Assembly (NCBI GenBank): GCA_035547915.1
Contig: DASZTS010000043.1
Coordinates: 4,881 to 68,880 of the forward strand
DNA length: 64,000 nt
Direction of reading: 5' to 3'
Source: DASSFG01 sp035547915
GTDB lineage: Bacteria > Planctomycetota > Planctomycetia > Pirellulales > JAICIG01
The position numbers were made by a program, and so were the translations under genes. Positions 5,277 through 14,314 of this stretch are shown here, piece after piece. Positions within the stretch are counted from its first letter, which is position 1, and each line of letters begins with the position of its first letter. Under the pieces are notes generated by a model. The model had not been told where the DNA came from. It saw nothing but the letters and a program-made list of their open reading frames with translations, and searched no databases.

Positions 5277-6947
5277 TCATTTGGGCGTCACATTGATAGT
5301 CCGCTTCTTCCCGAATCGCTCGATTTCAATGACGGCATCTTTGTCGAGCGGCGATTTGCCGAGAAGTTTCGTGGCAGTAGGTACATCGTCGCTTTCCTCG
5401 CCGTTGATTGTCAGGATCGTGTCACCAGCTTTGATCCCCGCCGATGCACCAGCGCTGTCGTCAAACACCTTTTCAACGACGATCCTTTTTCCCTTCTTCG
5501 TCAGGGAAACGCCAAAGAAGGGAATCAATTCGGCAGCAAGTTCCAGGCGAGGAATCGCAATCGGCACGTCTCCCTGATAGGCAACAAAAACCGTCGTTTG
5601 TTGCTGGGTCCATTCTGGGTCGACCTTGAATTCGAACTCCCTTTTCTGGCCAGCAGGTTGCGTGGCCCGAACCAGCGGGGTCAAGTTCTTGCCGTTTTTC
5701 AGGGTCACGAGCACGGTTCCAGCCGCTTCGTTTTCAGGCGAATTGTTGCCGTGCAACGAAACGATCAGCGCTCCCTCCACATTTCCCAACAAAAGCTCCG
5801 GGAGCCCCTCCGTTGCCCCAAGAAGCGAAACCAGCATGTCGAGTGGTCCCGTTACGGTTCGGGGGAATCGTAAGCGAACTTTGCCCTGCGAGCCCGGATC
5901 GAGCACGAGCACCTTTTCGTCGCTGTCGACACTGATCTGCTCGAAAAGGATGGCGTCGTCGGGCGAAAGCCCCGGTGCCCGGAGTTGATCGAGGGCGTCG
6001 AATTTGGAAAAGTCATAAAGCACTCGGAGGCGACCCTCTGGTTCGGAAAACGCTTCCGCATCGCCCAAGGCGGCGATTTTGATGGGCTTTCCACTTTGTT
6101 TGGCCGGCGGCCCTGGTGACTCTCGGGAATCGACCGTCAGTTTGCCTGAACCATCCGCTCCAATAGTCAGGCTCATGGCCGAGAACGTCACGGTGACTTC
6201 TTGCTTAGGCTTTTTCTTCGCCTTGGGCTTGGAGGGGTTCGGGCCTCGCTCCAGCGGCAACGAGAGAAGGCGAATGTGGCGAAACTCAATGGCCGTGCTC
6301 TGGTTTCGGAGAGCAATCTTGCCTGCCGAAGTCTTCGCCCCCGTCCCCTCATTCACAAGCTCGTCATTGATCGTGACGCTGATCCGGTCATCGTCACATT
6401 CGATCTTCATCGTATTCCATTGCCCAATAGGTTTTTGGACAAACTTGGTTGGAACGAGAGTCGCTTGGGGTTGGCCCGGCTTGCATTCGCCAGTCTTCGT
6501 TTTGAGCGGGCTTTCATAGCACCTAAACGTACCTGTACCGTCCTCCTTCGGGTTGGGAAATAACTCGACTTCGATTCCACGAGGGTCGTATCCGGTGCTG
6601 TTTGATCCGCTTGCACGAACGACTACGCCGCTGCCATTGCCACCGACTTGACCACCGGGCGGAAACCGATATTCGAGGGACAGCACGAAGTCTTTGAACG
6701 ATTTGTGTGTCTCTAGCCAGTTAGACCCGTTGCCACCGGGGCTATTCAGCACTTGCCGCTCTGGATCGACCGACCACGTCGAATCGAGGCCGCCGTTTTT
6801 TGGCTTTTTCAGCCTCCAGCCCGCCAAATCCCTGCCATTGAAAAGCTCGTCGCCGTTATCTGGCTCATCGGCGAGCGAAACTGAGGCTGAGGACAAAAGG
6901 AGGATAGCGGTGATAACGGCTCGCATGAAGCTGTACCCAAGTGTCAT
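5277..6947 (-). CDS. Secreted DUF1080 domain protein with C-terminal PDZ
   Basis: A 556-residue protein. ATG 6947 has GAGG about 8 bases upstream; a TTG one codon earlier is less likely. An N-terminal signal peptide ends near SASVSLADEP. Residues ~30-230 form a DUF1080 (concanavalin-like, putative glycoside-hydrolase or carbohydrate-binding) domain, with LFNGRDLAGW at its start and FRHIRLLSL at its end. A Lys/Pro linker, a beta-rich middle region, and a PDZ domain (GVSLTKKGKRIVVEKVF...GIKAGDTILTINGEE) follow. DUF1080 proteins are greatly expanded in planctomycetes. PDZ fusion suggests a periplasmic scaffold or regulated hydrolase; the substrate cannot be read from sequence. Confidence 0.85.
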   Translation of the reverse strand: MTLGYSFMRAVITAILLLSSASVSLADEPDNGDELFNGRDLAGWRLKKPKNGGLDSTWSVDPERQVLNSPGGNGSNWLETHKSFKDFVLSLEYRFPPGGQVGGNGSGVVVRASGSNSTGYDPRGIEVELFPNPKEDGTGTFRCYESPLKTKTGECKPGQPQATLVPTKFVQKPIGQWNTMKIECDDDRISVTINDELVNEGTGAKTSAGKIALRNQSTAIEFRHIRLLSLPLERGPNPSKPKAKKKPKQEVTVTFSAMSLTIGADGSGKLTVDSRESPGPPAKQSGKPIKIAALGDAEAFSEPEGRLRVLYDFSKFDALDQLRAPGLSPDDAILFEQISVDSDEKVLVLDPGSQGKVRLRFPRTVTGPLDMLVSLLGATEGLPELLLGNVEGALIVSLHGNNSPENEAAGTVLVTLKNGKNLTPLVRATQPAGQKREFEFKVDPEWTQQQTTVFVAYQGDVPIAIPRLELAAELIPFFGVSLTKKGKRIVVEKVFDDSAGASAGIKAGDTILTINGEESDDVPTATKLLGKSPLDKDAVIEIERFGKKRTINVTPK

Positions 6948-7137
6948 CAAGAACCTCGTATTGCTCGTCGGCTAAGGCGTCTCGTCGTCCGTGAAGAAGT
7001 CGTCACCGGCCATTGCAACCGACTGCCCGATTCATGATCCTCGGCGAGAAGTCAGAATGTGATCCGCATACAGCGTCCTTCGAAAACCGAGAGCCCGGTA
7101 CACTGTCTAGCTAATCTAATGACCCAAAAGAAGGTGT

Positions 7138-7152
7138 CAATACTCTCTATTG
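7138..7152. promoter_or_regulatory. Possible operator upstream of XRE regulator
   Basis: CAATA-CTCTC-TATTG is a perfect 5-bp-arm palindrome ending 48 bases before the regulator's start codon. XRE proteins often bind such sites to control themselves; this is inference from position and symmetry only. Confidence 0.3.
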
Positions 7153-7200
7153 TGAGTGTCAGCGGCTCCCCGTTTTAGGCGAAAAAACAGCGGGGACGCT

Positions 7201-7581
7201 ATGGCCAAAAAGAAGCCCATCATCAAGCAGGCCGAGATCGTCGAGCTTTTCGCCGCTCGGCTCCGAGAAACCCGCTCATCACGTGGGATGACGCAGGCCG
7301 AACTCGCTCGCCAGGCGAAGGTCGCCGTCAGCTATATCTGGAAGCTGGAGAGTGCGGCGGCAGCACCTGGGATCGACCTTCTAGCCCGCCTGGCCTCGGC
7401 GCTCGGTACGGCGCCGCAGGACTTGCTTCCGCCGGCCGCTCAGCCGGATTCGACGGCGATGCTGCGTGACCAGGCCAAGAAGCTCTTCGACGGTCTGTTA
7501 GAGACGGCCGATCAGCCAACGCTCATGATGCTCTGCCCATTACTCGCCCGGCTCGGCGAGTCGCCAACTCGCCGGCGATGA
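7201..7581 (+). CDS. XRE-family helix-turn-helix regulator
   Basis: A 126-residue DNA-binding protein. ATG 7201 follows GGGGA; an upstream frame extension to 7156 lacks support. The helix-turn-helix is clear at ~residues 30-75: LRETRSSRGMTQAELARQAK, then VAVSYIWKLESA and LARLASALG. The C-terminal part is a short helical tail (LFDGLLETADQPTLMMLCPLLARL) that could mediate dimerisation or ligand sensing. A palindrome just upstream may be its operator. It probably acts as a local regulator of the island; targets are unknown. Confidence 0.88.
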   Translation: MAKKKPIIKQAEIVELFAARLRETRSSRGMTQAELARQAKVAVSYIWKLESAAAAPGIDLLARLASALGTAPQDLLPPAAQPDSTAMLRDQAKKLFDGLLETADQPTLMMLCPLLARLGESPTRRR

Positions 7582-7938
7582 GGCTCCTCGGGCGGCCAAA
7601 AAACCTTTCGGCCAATTGTTGATTCTCGGCCGCCCGTTTGCTAGTTTGATGGCGTCGGCTCAAAAGCTGACGGCCCGATCCAGGTACCTGCCCCGCCTGC
7701 GATTGGGCTTTTTGTTGCGCCGCCGCTGTCCCGATGACGAAGTGCGCTCCGCATGGACTGCGAGCGTGTCCGGGACATTAACCGGGCGACGATTGAAGAG
7801 TGGCGTGAGATCGAGCGTTCGCCTCACTGTGGAAGAAGAGCGGAGCAACGAGCCAGCAGGAGATAAAAAATGGTCAAGGCGGCACCAGACTGGCGTTCGA
7901 TCAGCCGGTTCAGCCTGCGGCGTTCGGAGACACGGGAT
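7582..7938. other. Intergenic stretch with only tiny frames
   Basis: No convincing gene. Two overlapping plus-strand ATG frames (about 37 codons near 7750-7865 and 42 codons from 7870) have no homology I recognise and may be gene remnants. Confidence 0.3.
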
Positions 7939-8028
7939 TTAGTGTTGGCGGCCCTTCAGCTTCAAGCCAATGCACGCAGCGATGACGCTGGCGACTAGGA
8001 CAATGGCCGCTGTTACCCAAATGCCCAT
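7939..8028 (-). CDS. 29-residue single-pass membrane peptide
   Basis: ATG 8028 to TAA 7939 encodes 29 residues starting MGIWVTAAIVLVASVIAACI, followed by a positively charged end (GLKLKGRQH). This is a textbook single transmembrane helix with the positive-inside rule placing the C-terminus in the cytoplasm. Too short for ordinary gene finding. The ribosome binding site is weak (GGAACG). It could be a small membrane regulator or a toxin-like peptide; there is no direct evidence for either. Confidence 0.45.
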   Translation of the reverse strand: MGIWVTAAIVLVASVIAACIGLKLKGRQH

Positions 8029-8077
8029 GATTCACGTTCCGATGGAGGCCCGTCGTCCTCTTCGCCAGAGAGGCGAC

Positions 8078-8115
8078 AAAAAAAGGCGGCCTCGCAAAGG
8101 TTTTGCCAGGTCGCC
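8078..8115 (-). terminator. Intrinsic terminator, minus strand
   Basis: Read on the minus strand, GGCGACCT (8115-8108) pairs with AGGCCGCC (8092-8085) with one mismatch, followed by seven T. It would end transcription from the BON/cold-shock gene group to the right. Confidence 0.55.
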
Positions 8116-8360
8116 TCAACTCGCCCCATACCCCCCTGGGAAGTCTCTATCTGTATCGGTTTTGCCAGCGAGTCGGCTTAAGTGCAATCCACGAAAGGCG
8201 ACGGATTCGGTCTGAAACCCCAATTGGAGTCCTGTGGGCGTTCGGCAGGCGGAGCAAGTACAGATGAGTCGGAACCAAATCGCTCGGTTTCTCCAATCCT
8301 CGGCGACCACGCCCGCCGGGCTGGAAATAGAGTCGGCGAAGCCATCGGGAGGTTGATCAA

Positions 8361-8582
8361 TCAGTTGACCTCGACGCAGTTGATGATCTGGTTGATGCCC
8401 GCCAATCCAGCAAGGGTTTCCTGCGCCACTTGTTTCTCGAAGAAGGTCGGAACTCGTCCGCTGAGAATGAGCACTCCGTCATCAACTTCGCATTCGAGAC
8501 GCCTCATGGAAGGATAGGCGCTCCCTTTCAGCCGATTCTTTACGGCCTCTTTAAGCGAGGAATTCGATCCTGAACTTGCCAT
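8361..8582 (-). CDS. BON-domain protein
   Basis: A 73-residue protein made almost entirely of one BON domain: AVKNRLKGSAYPSMRRLECEVDDGVLILSGRVPTFFEKQVAQE... and the closing GINQIINCVEVN strand. ATG 8582 is chosen over upstream ATGs because AAGGGAG sits about 8 bases before it. BON domains bind lipid or other hydrophobic ligands in OsmY-type proteins, but this one has no signal peptide, so a cytoplasmic role is likely. It is the last gene of a minus-strand group with two cold-shock proteins, which suggests a stress context. Confidence 0.85.
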   Translation of the reverse strand: MASSGSNSSLKEAVKNRLKGSAYPSMRRLECEVDDGVLILSGRVPTFFEKQVAQETLAGLAGINQIINCVEVN

Positions 8583-8765
8583 TTGCTGCTCCCTTCTAAC
8601 TGGAACTCGATGATGACGAGCGAAACGGATCATGGCCATTGGCAGAGATGAGGGCCAGGTGTGCAAGAGACTGCCCCTGCCGCTTGCTCGTTAGCCCCCT
8701 CAAGAATCATTCGATATGCCTGCCGACGAACCTTGTGCGAGACTGAGTGCAAACACGGTGCCTCG

Positions 8766-9038
8766 TTACGGGCAGGGCCGTGCAGAGCCGGTCCTGCTCG
8801 GCCCTTCCAAAGCAGAATAAATAGGGTGGTCACGCAGCAGCGTGGACAAGAGCCGCCTTGAATAGTTGAAGAATCCCGTCCGCCCTTCCCATCCATCCGG
8901 TCGAAACAGCGGTCCAACACGCCCCCGTTTTTCACGGATCAAAAGCCGAAGCTTCTCGGCTTCGCTCTTAGTCTGGAGAACTAGAAGCTCGCAGATGCCC
9001 ATTCTCACGACGTGAATTTGAACGTGATCGTCGTCCAT
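8766..9038 (-). CDS. Small hypothetical protein
   Basis: A 90-residue frame starting MDDDHVQIHVVRMGICELLV with a good GGGAGAAGG ribosome binding site just upstream. The first 60 residues look protein-like (LQTKSEAEKLRLLIREKRGRVGPLFRP); the last 20 (SALEGPSRTGSARPCP) look like non-coding GC-rich read-through. It lies between the cold-shock and BON genes on the same strand. Unknown function. Confidence 0.4.
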   Translation of the reverse strand: MDDDHVQIHVVRMGICELLVLQTKSEAEKLRLLIREKRGRVGPLFRPDGWEGRTGFFNYSRRLLSTLLRDHPIYSALEGPSRTGSARPCP

Positions 9039-9062
9039 TGTTGCCTTCTCCCGTGAGAAGGG

Positions 9063-9275
9063 TTAGAGCGGTCTGACAGAGGCGGCCCGAGGTCCTTTCC
9101 CTTTTCCACCCCCGTTTTGATCCGTCTGGAACTCCACACGTTGTCCTTGGGTCAAGTCGTCGAATCCGTCGTTTTCGACGATGGAATGATGGAAGAACAC
9201 GTCTTGGCCACCCGGCACTTCGATGAACCCGAATCCCTTTTCTGTCACGACCTTCTTGACCTTGCCTTCCGGCAT
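9063..9275 (-). CDS. Cold-shock protein (CspA family) 1
   Basis: A 70-residue single cold-shock domain. The RNP1 motif KGFGFIEV and RNP2-like DVFFHHSIVE are both present, followed by the acidic loop and LTQGQRVEFQTDQNGGGKGKGPRAASV. CspA-type proteins bind single-stranded RNA and DNA and act as RNA chaperones. It is one of two paralogues here separated by about 65 bases, with a somewhat acidic and Gly-rich C-terminal half. Confidence 0.95.
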   Translation of the reverse strand: MPEGKVKKVVTEKGFGFIEVPGGQDVFFHHSIVENDGFDDLTQGQRVEFQTDQNGGGKGKGPRAASVRPL

Positions 9276-9341
9276 TTGCAGACTCCTACCTCATTTGGAT
9301 CATTCCAGTTAAGGGCCTCGGTGCCCGCCTCCAAGCACTAA

Positions 9342-9596
9342 TCACATATTTTCTTGAAACATTCTCTGAAGAGCCATCGCCGCTTTAGAGGGTGGGGCCA
9401 CGCACCTCGCACGTGGGCCTTTGTCATTGCGGGCCTGTTCAGCGATTTCAAATTCCACCGTTTGGCCTGGCTCCAGCATATCGAAGCCATCGTCGGCGAC
9501 GGTCGAACGATGGAAGTAAACGTCCTTTCCGCCTGATCCTGCGATGAAGCCAAAGCCTCTATCTCGCATGATCTTTTTGATCCTGCCTTGAGCCAC
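9342..9596 (-). CDS. Cold-shock protein (CspA family) 2
   Basis: An 84-residue cold-shock domain protein: MAQGRIKKIMRDRGFGFIAG, RNP2 DVYFHRSTVADDGFDML, then PGQTVEFEIAEQARNDKGPRA. A 15-residue helical tail (PPSKAAMALQRMFQENM) extends past the usual end. Paralogue of the gene downstream; the pair may be co-transcribed. A strong minus-strand terminator lies just upstream, so it likely has its own promoter in 9597-9630. Confidence 0.93.
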   Translation of the reverse strand: MAQGRIKKIMRDRGFGFIAGSGGKDVYFHRSTVADDGFDMLEPGQTVEFEIAEQARNDKGPRARCVAPPSKAAMALQRMFQENM

Positions 9597-9625
9597 GGTC
9601 GTATCTGCTCCCGTCTGCCAACAAA

Positions 9626-9660
9626 AAAAGCCACGGTGGCTGAGGGGCCACCGTGGCTAC
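9626..9660 (-). terminator. Intrinsic terminator upstream of cold-shock gene 2
   Basis: On the minus strand, AGCCACGGTGGC pairs perfectly with GCCACCGTGGCT (12 bp) and is followed by a run of T. It insulates the cold-shock genes from minus-strand transcription starting near 9950. Confidence 0.75.
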
Positions 9661-9711
9661 TCGACTGATCTTAGCAGAAGCCCAGCGATCTGGCCAGAAG
9701 TAGCGAGGAGC

Positions 9712-9954
9712 CTAGGTGAAGAGGGTGGAGTTCGTGATCCGAGAACGACCGCAGCCAAGTGCCCTTCGAGTCGGTTCCGCATTCGCCGAACCGGGCCTCC
9801 CGAGAACAGTTGAGTTCTCATCGCCGGCTCTCGCCGAATGGTCGGCTTGGTGAATCGTAGCTAAAATCGTTGTCGTGACTTCCGCCATTTCTTGCTGAAG
9901 GGCTGCCAACAAACCTGGTCCGAGCGGCCACTTTGCCGCAGGTTGGCCGGACAA
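9712..9954 (-). CDS. Possible small protein divergent from the kinase
   Basis: An 80-codon frame from TTG 9954 ending 52 bases before a good minus-strand terminator. Residues ~15-45 (LLAALQQEMAEVTTTILATI) look like a genuine amphipathic helix, but the C-terminal half is low quality and there is no good start site. The terminator is the main reason to suspect a transcript here. Confidence 0.28.
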   Translation of the reverse strand: MSGQPAAKWPLGPGLLAALQQEMAEVTTTILATIHQADHSARAGDENSTVLGRPGSANAEPTRRALGCGRSRITNSTLFT

Positions 9955-12900
9955 TGAACGACAAACAAGAGATGACCGACGCCTCGCAACACCCTACCTC
10001 GACCCCGCTGTGCTCTTCCGCTGTCGGCTCGGAGATGGCCCAACGCACCAGTCAATTCGACTGGTCGCAAACCCCGGTGGGGCCGATGGCTGAATGGCCG
10101 CAAAGCCTGAAAATTGCGGTTCGGATCGTCCTCGACAGCCGTTACGCCATGTGGCTTGGCTGGGGGCCGGAGTTCACGTTCTTTTATAACGACGCTTATG
10201 CCCGCATGACGCTCGGCCCCAGGCATCCGTGGGCGCTCGGAAGATCCGCCCGTGAGGTTTGGTCTGAAATCTGGGAAGACATCGGCCCTCGTGCGGAATC
10301 CGTAGTGCGCACGGGACAGGCGACCTGGGATGAGCGACTTCTCTTGATTTTGGAGCGACGAGGTTTTCCTGAAGAGACCTATCACACGTTCTCCTACAGT
10401 CCTGTACCGGATGACCAGGGCGGCATTGGGGGAATGCTCTGCGTGGTCACGGAGGACACAGAGCGGACCATCGGCGAGCGGCGGTTGCGAACGCTACGGG
10501 AACTAGCCGCTCGAACAAATGATGTAGCCAGATCCGTTGAGGAGGCATGCGGGACGGCCGTCAGGACTCTTGCCGCCAATCCGCACGATGTTCCCTTTGT
10601 TCTGCTCTATCTGCTGGAAGACGACGGCCAAGGTGCCAAATTGCTGTGCCAGGCGGGCGTGCAAGCAAGTTCAAGCTGCGCCCCCGCCGAAGTCGACTTG
10701 GATGAATCTCTGTGGCCGTTCCGGGAGGTCGTGGCAACCGGTAGCACCGTCGTGGTCGAGGACGTAAGTGAGCGATTTGGCGTGATCACAGGGGGTGCGT
10801 GGCCAGAGCCAATTGAGCACGCCGTTGTTATGCCAATGGTCAAGCCAGGACAAGTTAGTCCAGCGGGATTCGTGGTGACGGGCGTGAGCCCACGGCTGGT
10901 CTTCAACGACGAATACCGAGGCTTTCTTGATCTTCTAGCGGGGCACATCGCCACCGCCATCGTTAACGCACGTATCTACGAGGAAGAACGGCGTCGGGCG
11001 GAGGCGCTGGCCGAACTAGACCGGGCCAAGACTGCATTCTTTTCGAATGTCAGCCACGAATTTCGGACGCCACTGACTTTGATGCTCGGCCCGGTGGAGG
11101 ATGCCTTATCTGGAGGGCACGGCGAGCTACCTCCATCTCAGCGCACGGCCCTCGAAGTGGCCCACCGGAATGGTCTGAGGCTCCAGCGGCTGGTCAACAC
11201 GTTGCTCGATTTCTCCCGTATTGAGGCGGGGCGAGCCCGTGCTTCGTATGAACCGACTGACTTGGCGGCTTTCACAGCCGACTTGGCGAGTAACTTCCGT
11301 TCCGCCTGCGACCGAGCCGGTCTCAAACTCAAAGTCGATTGTCCGCCTCTCGACGAGACGGCGTTCGTTGATCGTCAAATGTGGGAGAAGATCGTCCTCA
11401 ATCTTCTCTCAAACGCTTTCAAATTCACCTTCGTGGGCGAAATCAGCGTGTCGGTGCGGCAGAGCGGCCGTCATGCGGAGGTTCGTGTGCGAGACACGGG
11501 CACGGGCATTCCTGCTGACGAGATGCAGCGGCTTTTTGAGCGCTTCCATCGAATTGAGAATGCCAGGGGGCGCACGAATGAAGGAAGTGGAATCGGCTTG
11601 GCTTTGGTCCAAGAACTGGTCAAGTTGCACGGCGGCTCCATCACGGCCGAAAGCGAAGTCGACAAGGGGACGACCTTCATAATTATGCTGCCTCTGGGCT
11701 CATCGCATCTGCCTCGTGACCAGGTGGCCACCGGTCAGAACCCCATCATTTGGACGGCAGGAGCAAGTTCCCTCGTGGAAGAGGTTCTTCGCTGGCTGCC
11801 TCAAAGTGCTGGTGAGAACGCTGAACATTTTCACGGCCCATTGTGCGCCGGCGAAGTGCCGTCGCCACACGCCAGCATGAGCCAGCCTCGTGTGCTGGTT
11901 GCGGACGACAACGCTGACATGCGGCAATATATCGTGCGTTTGCTGTCCGGCCATTACTCCGTGGATGCCGTTTCGGATGGGATGGCCGCATTGGCGGCCG
12001 TGCGTTCCCGGCCGCCCGACTTGATCGTGACCGACGTGATGATGCCGCAATTGGATGGTTTCGGGTTGTTGCAGGCGGTGAGGGCAGAACCCAAGAGCGC
12101 AGCGATTCCGGTCATCGTGTTGTCGGCTCGTGCAGGGGAGGAAAGTCGGGTCGAAGGGATGCGGGCCGGAGCCGACGACTATTTGGTGAAGCCGTTCAGC
12201 GCTGGAGAACTGCTGGCCCGTGTCTCAAGCCATTTGACAATGGCTCAGTTGCGGCGAGAGGCGACACAGTCCTTGCGAGCGAGTGAAGAGCATTTGCGGG
12301 CGGTCATTGAAACGACACCAGCGTGCATCAAGCTTGTGGCTGCCGATGGGACACTCCTCGAAATGAATCAATCAGGGCTAGAGATGGTTGAGGTAGATTC
12401 ATTAGAAGTGGTCCGAGGAAAGAGCGTATACGACATCATCAGTGAAGAGCACAGAGACGTTTATCGAGAGTTCAACAAGCGAATCTGCGAAGGGAAGAAA
12501 GGTTCGCTGGAGTTCGATATTGTTGGTCTCGGGGGTACGAAGCGGCACATGCTGACGCATGCCGCTCCCCTGACCGGGCCGAACGGCGAGGTTCGGCAAC
12601 TAGCGATCACGCACGACATAACCGAACACAAGCGTGCGGAGGCGGCCACCCGCAGACACTCCGAACAGCTTCGTCGTCTCGCCGAGATTGCCAGCCGGCT
12701 GAACGCAGCCTTAGATGTGGCTTCGATCACGGGCGTTGTCACAGAAGAGGCTCGTTTGCTGATTGGCTCGCACCAGGCGGTCACGGGTTTCACCGTCGAC
12801 AACAACTGGGGCCAGGCGATCAACTCGGTTTCGCTGTCGGACAAGTATTCGCAATGGCAAGGCTACGACGAAGGGCCGAATGGATCGGGGGTTTATTCTT

Positions 12901-14294
12901 TAGTTTGCTCCACAAATAAATCGCTTCGCATGACCCAGGCCGAATTGGAAGTCCATCCCGACTTCAGATGGTTCGGCCAGCACGCAACGAACCATCCGCC
13001 GTTACGAGGTTGGCTCGCTGCGCCGATGGTGGGACGAGATGGACGAAACATTGGGCTGATTCAGCTATCCGACAAGTTCGAGGGAGACTTCACGCAGGAA
13101 GACGAGGCCATTCTGGTCCAACTCGCCCAGATGGCCTCGGTCGCCATCGAGAATGCCGGCCTCGTACAAGATCTTCGAGATAGCGACCGGCGTAAGGACG
13201 AGTTTCTAGCGACGTTGGCTCATGAACTTCGCAATCCACTTGCGCCGATTCGCAATGGTTTGCAGATCATGCGGATGGCGAACGGCGACATGAAATCTGC
13301 CGAGCAAGTCCAGCAAATGATGGAGCGTCAGCTTAATCAGATGGTCCACCTCGTCGACGATTTGCTCGATCTGAGCCGCATCAGCCGAGGAAAGATCGAC
13401 TTGCGTAAGGAACGAGTGGAACTGGCGAAAGTTGTCCAGCAAGCGATTGAGACCAGCCGGCCGGCTATCGAACAGGCAGGCCATGATTTAACCATCACCA
13501 TGCCGCCCGATGCCATTGTGGTGGACGCCGATGTGACTCGTCTCTCGCAGGTGATCGCCAACCTATTGAACAATGCGGCCAAATACACTGAACCTAACGG
13601 CCGAATTCAGTTGACCGTGCAGAAGCGGGACGGAGAGGCCGTCATTGCCGTCAAAGATAACGGCGTGGGCATCCCGGCTCACATGCTTCCGAAAGTCTTT
13701 GACATGTTCACCCAGGTCGACCGCAATCTTGCACGTTCCCAGGGTGGGCTGGGGATCGGCCTATCCATCGTCAAACGCCTGGTCGAGATGCACGAGGGCC
13801 AAGTCGCCGTGCATAGCGAAGGCCAAGGATTGGGCAGCGAATTCACCGTCCGTCTTCCGCTGGCCTCACCGCTCGTTTTGGATCAAACTCCCGATGTCGG
13901 CACCGGTGTAAAGAGTACAAACCGATTCCGAATTCTGACGGTCGACGACAACCGGGATTCGGCGACAAGCTTGGCGATGATGCTCAAGCTCATGGGTCAT
14001 GAAGCACAGGCCGCCTACGATGGCGTGGAAGCGTTGGAATTGGTCCCTCAATTCAAACCAGACGTAGTTTTGTTGGACATCGGCATGCCGAAACTCGATG
14101 GCTACGAAACCGCCCGCCGGTTAAGAGGCCAAGCCGGCGGAAAGGAGACGATCCTCATCGCTCTTACCGGTTGGGGACAGGATGAGGACAGACGCCGGTC
14201 ACACGAGGCAGGCTTCGATCACCACGTGACAAAACCGGTCGACATTAAGCAGTTGGCGAGAATCTTGGCGAGCCTCCGCCCGGCTGAGACTTGA
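9954..14294 (+). CDS. Giant double hybrid histidine kinase
   Basis: A 1446-residue cytoplasmic sensor with no membrane segment. Order: an N-terminal PAS-like module (FDWSQTPVGPMAEWPQSL), a GAF region, a first kinase core (phospho-acceptor His in VSHEFRTPL ~367, N-box LNLLSNAFKFT ~482, GSGIGLALVQEL ~543), a receiver (RVLVADDNADM ~645, Asp in IVTDVMMP ~692), a PAS (~778-890), a GAF (~900-1070), a second kinase core (His in LAHELRNPLAP ~1090, GGLGIGLSIVKRL) and a final receiver (RILTVDDNRDS, Asp in VVLLDIGMP ~1374). Two full kinase-receiver units in one chain allow an internal phosphorelay. It starts at ATG 9954 (a TTG 21 bases earlier is possible). No output domain, so it must signal to neighbours such as the lone receivers. 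Confidence 0.92.
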   Translation: MNDKQEMTDASQHPTSTPLCSSAVGSEMAQRTSQFDWSQTPVGPMAEWPQSLKIAVRIVLDSRYAMWLGWGPEFTFFYNDAYARMTLGPRHPWALGRSAREVWSEIWEDIGPRAESVVRTGQATWDERLLLILERRGFPEETYHTFSYSPVPDDQGGIGGMLCVVTEDTERTIGERRLRTLRELAARTNDVARSVEEACGTAVRTLAANPHDVPFVLLYLLEDDGQGAKLLCQAGVQASSSCAPAEVDLDESLWPFREVVATGSTVVVEDVSERFGVITGGAWPEPIEHAVVMPMVKPGQVSPAGFVVTGVSPRLVFNDEYRGFLDLLAGHIATAIVNARIYEEERRRAEALAELDRAKTAFFSNVSHEFRTPLTLMLGPVEDALSGGHGELPPSQRTALEVAHRNGLRLQRLVNTLLDFSRIEAGRARASYEPTDLAAFTADLASNFRSACDRAGLKLKVDCPPLDETAFVDRQMWEKIVLNLLSNAFKFTFVGEISVSVRQSGRHAEVRVRDTGTGIPADEMQRLFERFHRIENARGRTNEGSGIGLALVQELVKLHGGSITAESEVDKGTTFIIMLPLGSSHLPRDQVATGQNPIIWTAGASSLVEEVLRWLPQSAGENAEHFHGPLCAGEVPSPHASMSQPRVLVADDNADMRQYIVRLLSGHYSVDAVSDGMAALAAVRSRPPDLIVTDVMMPQLDGFGLLQAVRAEPKSAAIPVIVLSARAGEESRVEGMRAGADDYLVKPFSAGELLARVSSHLTMAQLRREATQSLRASEEHLRAVIETTPACIKLVAADGTLLEMNQSGLEMVEVDSLEVVRGKSVYDIISEEHRDVYREFNKRICEGKKGSLEFDIVGLGGTKRHMLTHAAPLTGPNGEVRQLAITHDITEHKRAEAATRRHSEQLRRLAEIASRLNAALDVASITGVVTEEARLLIGSHQAVTGFTVDNNWGQAINSVSLSDKYSQWQGYDEGPNGSGVYSLVCSTNKSLRMTQAELEVHPDFRWFGQHATNHPPLRGWLAAPMVGRDGRNIGLIQLSDKFEGDFTQEDEAILVQLAQMASVAIENAGLVQDLRDSDRRKDEFLATLAHELRNPLAPIRNGLQIMRMANGDMKSAEQVQQMMERQLNQMVHLVDDLLDLSRISRGKIDLRKERVELAKVVQQAIETSRPAIEQAGHDLTITMPPDAIVVDADVTRLSQVIANLLNNAAKYTEPNGRIQLTVQKRDGEAVIAVKDNGVGIPAHMLPKVFDMFTQVDRNLARSQGGLGIGLSIVKRLVEMHEGQVAVHSEGQGLGSEFTVRLPLASPLVLDQTPDVGTGVKSTNRFRILTVDDNRDSATSLAMMLKLMGHEAQAAYDGVEALELVPQFKPDVVLLDIGMPKLDGYETARRLRGQAGGKETILIALTGWGQDEDRRRSHEAGFDHHVTKPVDIKQLARILASLRPAET

Positions 14295-14314
14295 TAGATG
14301 GGATCAGCCTCTGG

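Noticed and set aside
8661..8861. Plus-strand frame opposite the 8766-9038 gene
   Set aside because: No ribosome binding site or protein-like segments; the minus-strand frame is better supported.
10607..10960. Antisense frames inside the large kinase and pump genes (also 41987-43531 and 48640-50703)
   Set aside because: Long frames are expected opposite GC-rich genes with third-position G/C bias; no domains are seen.
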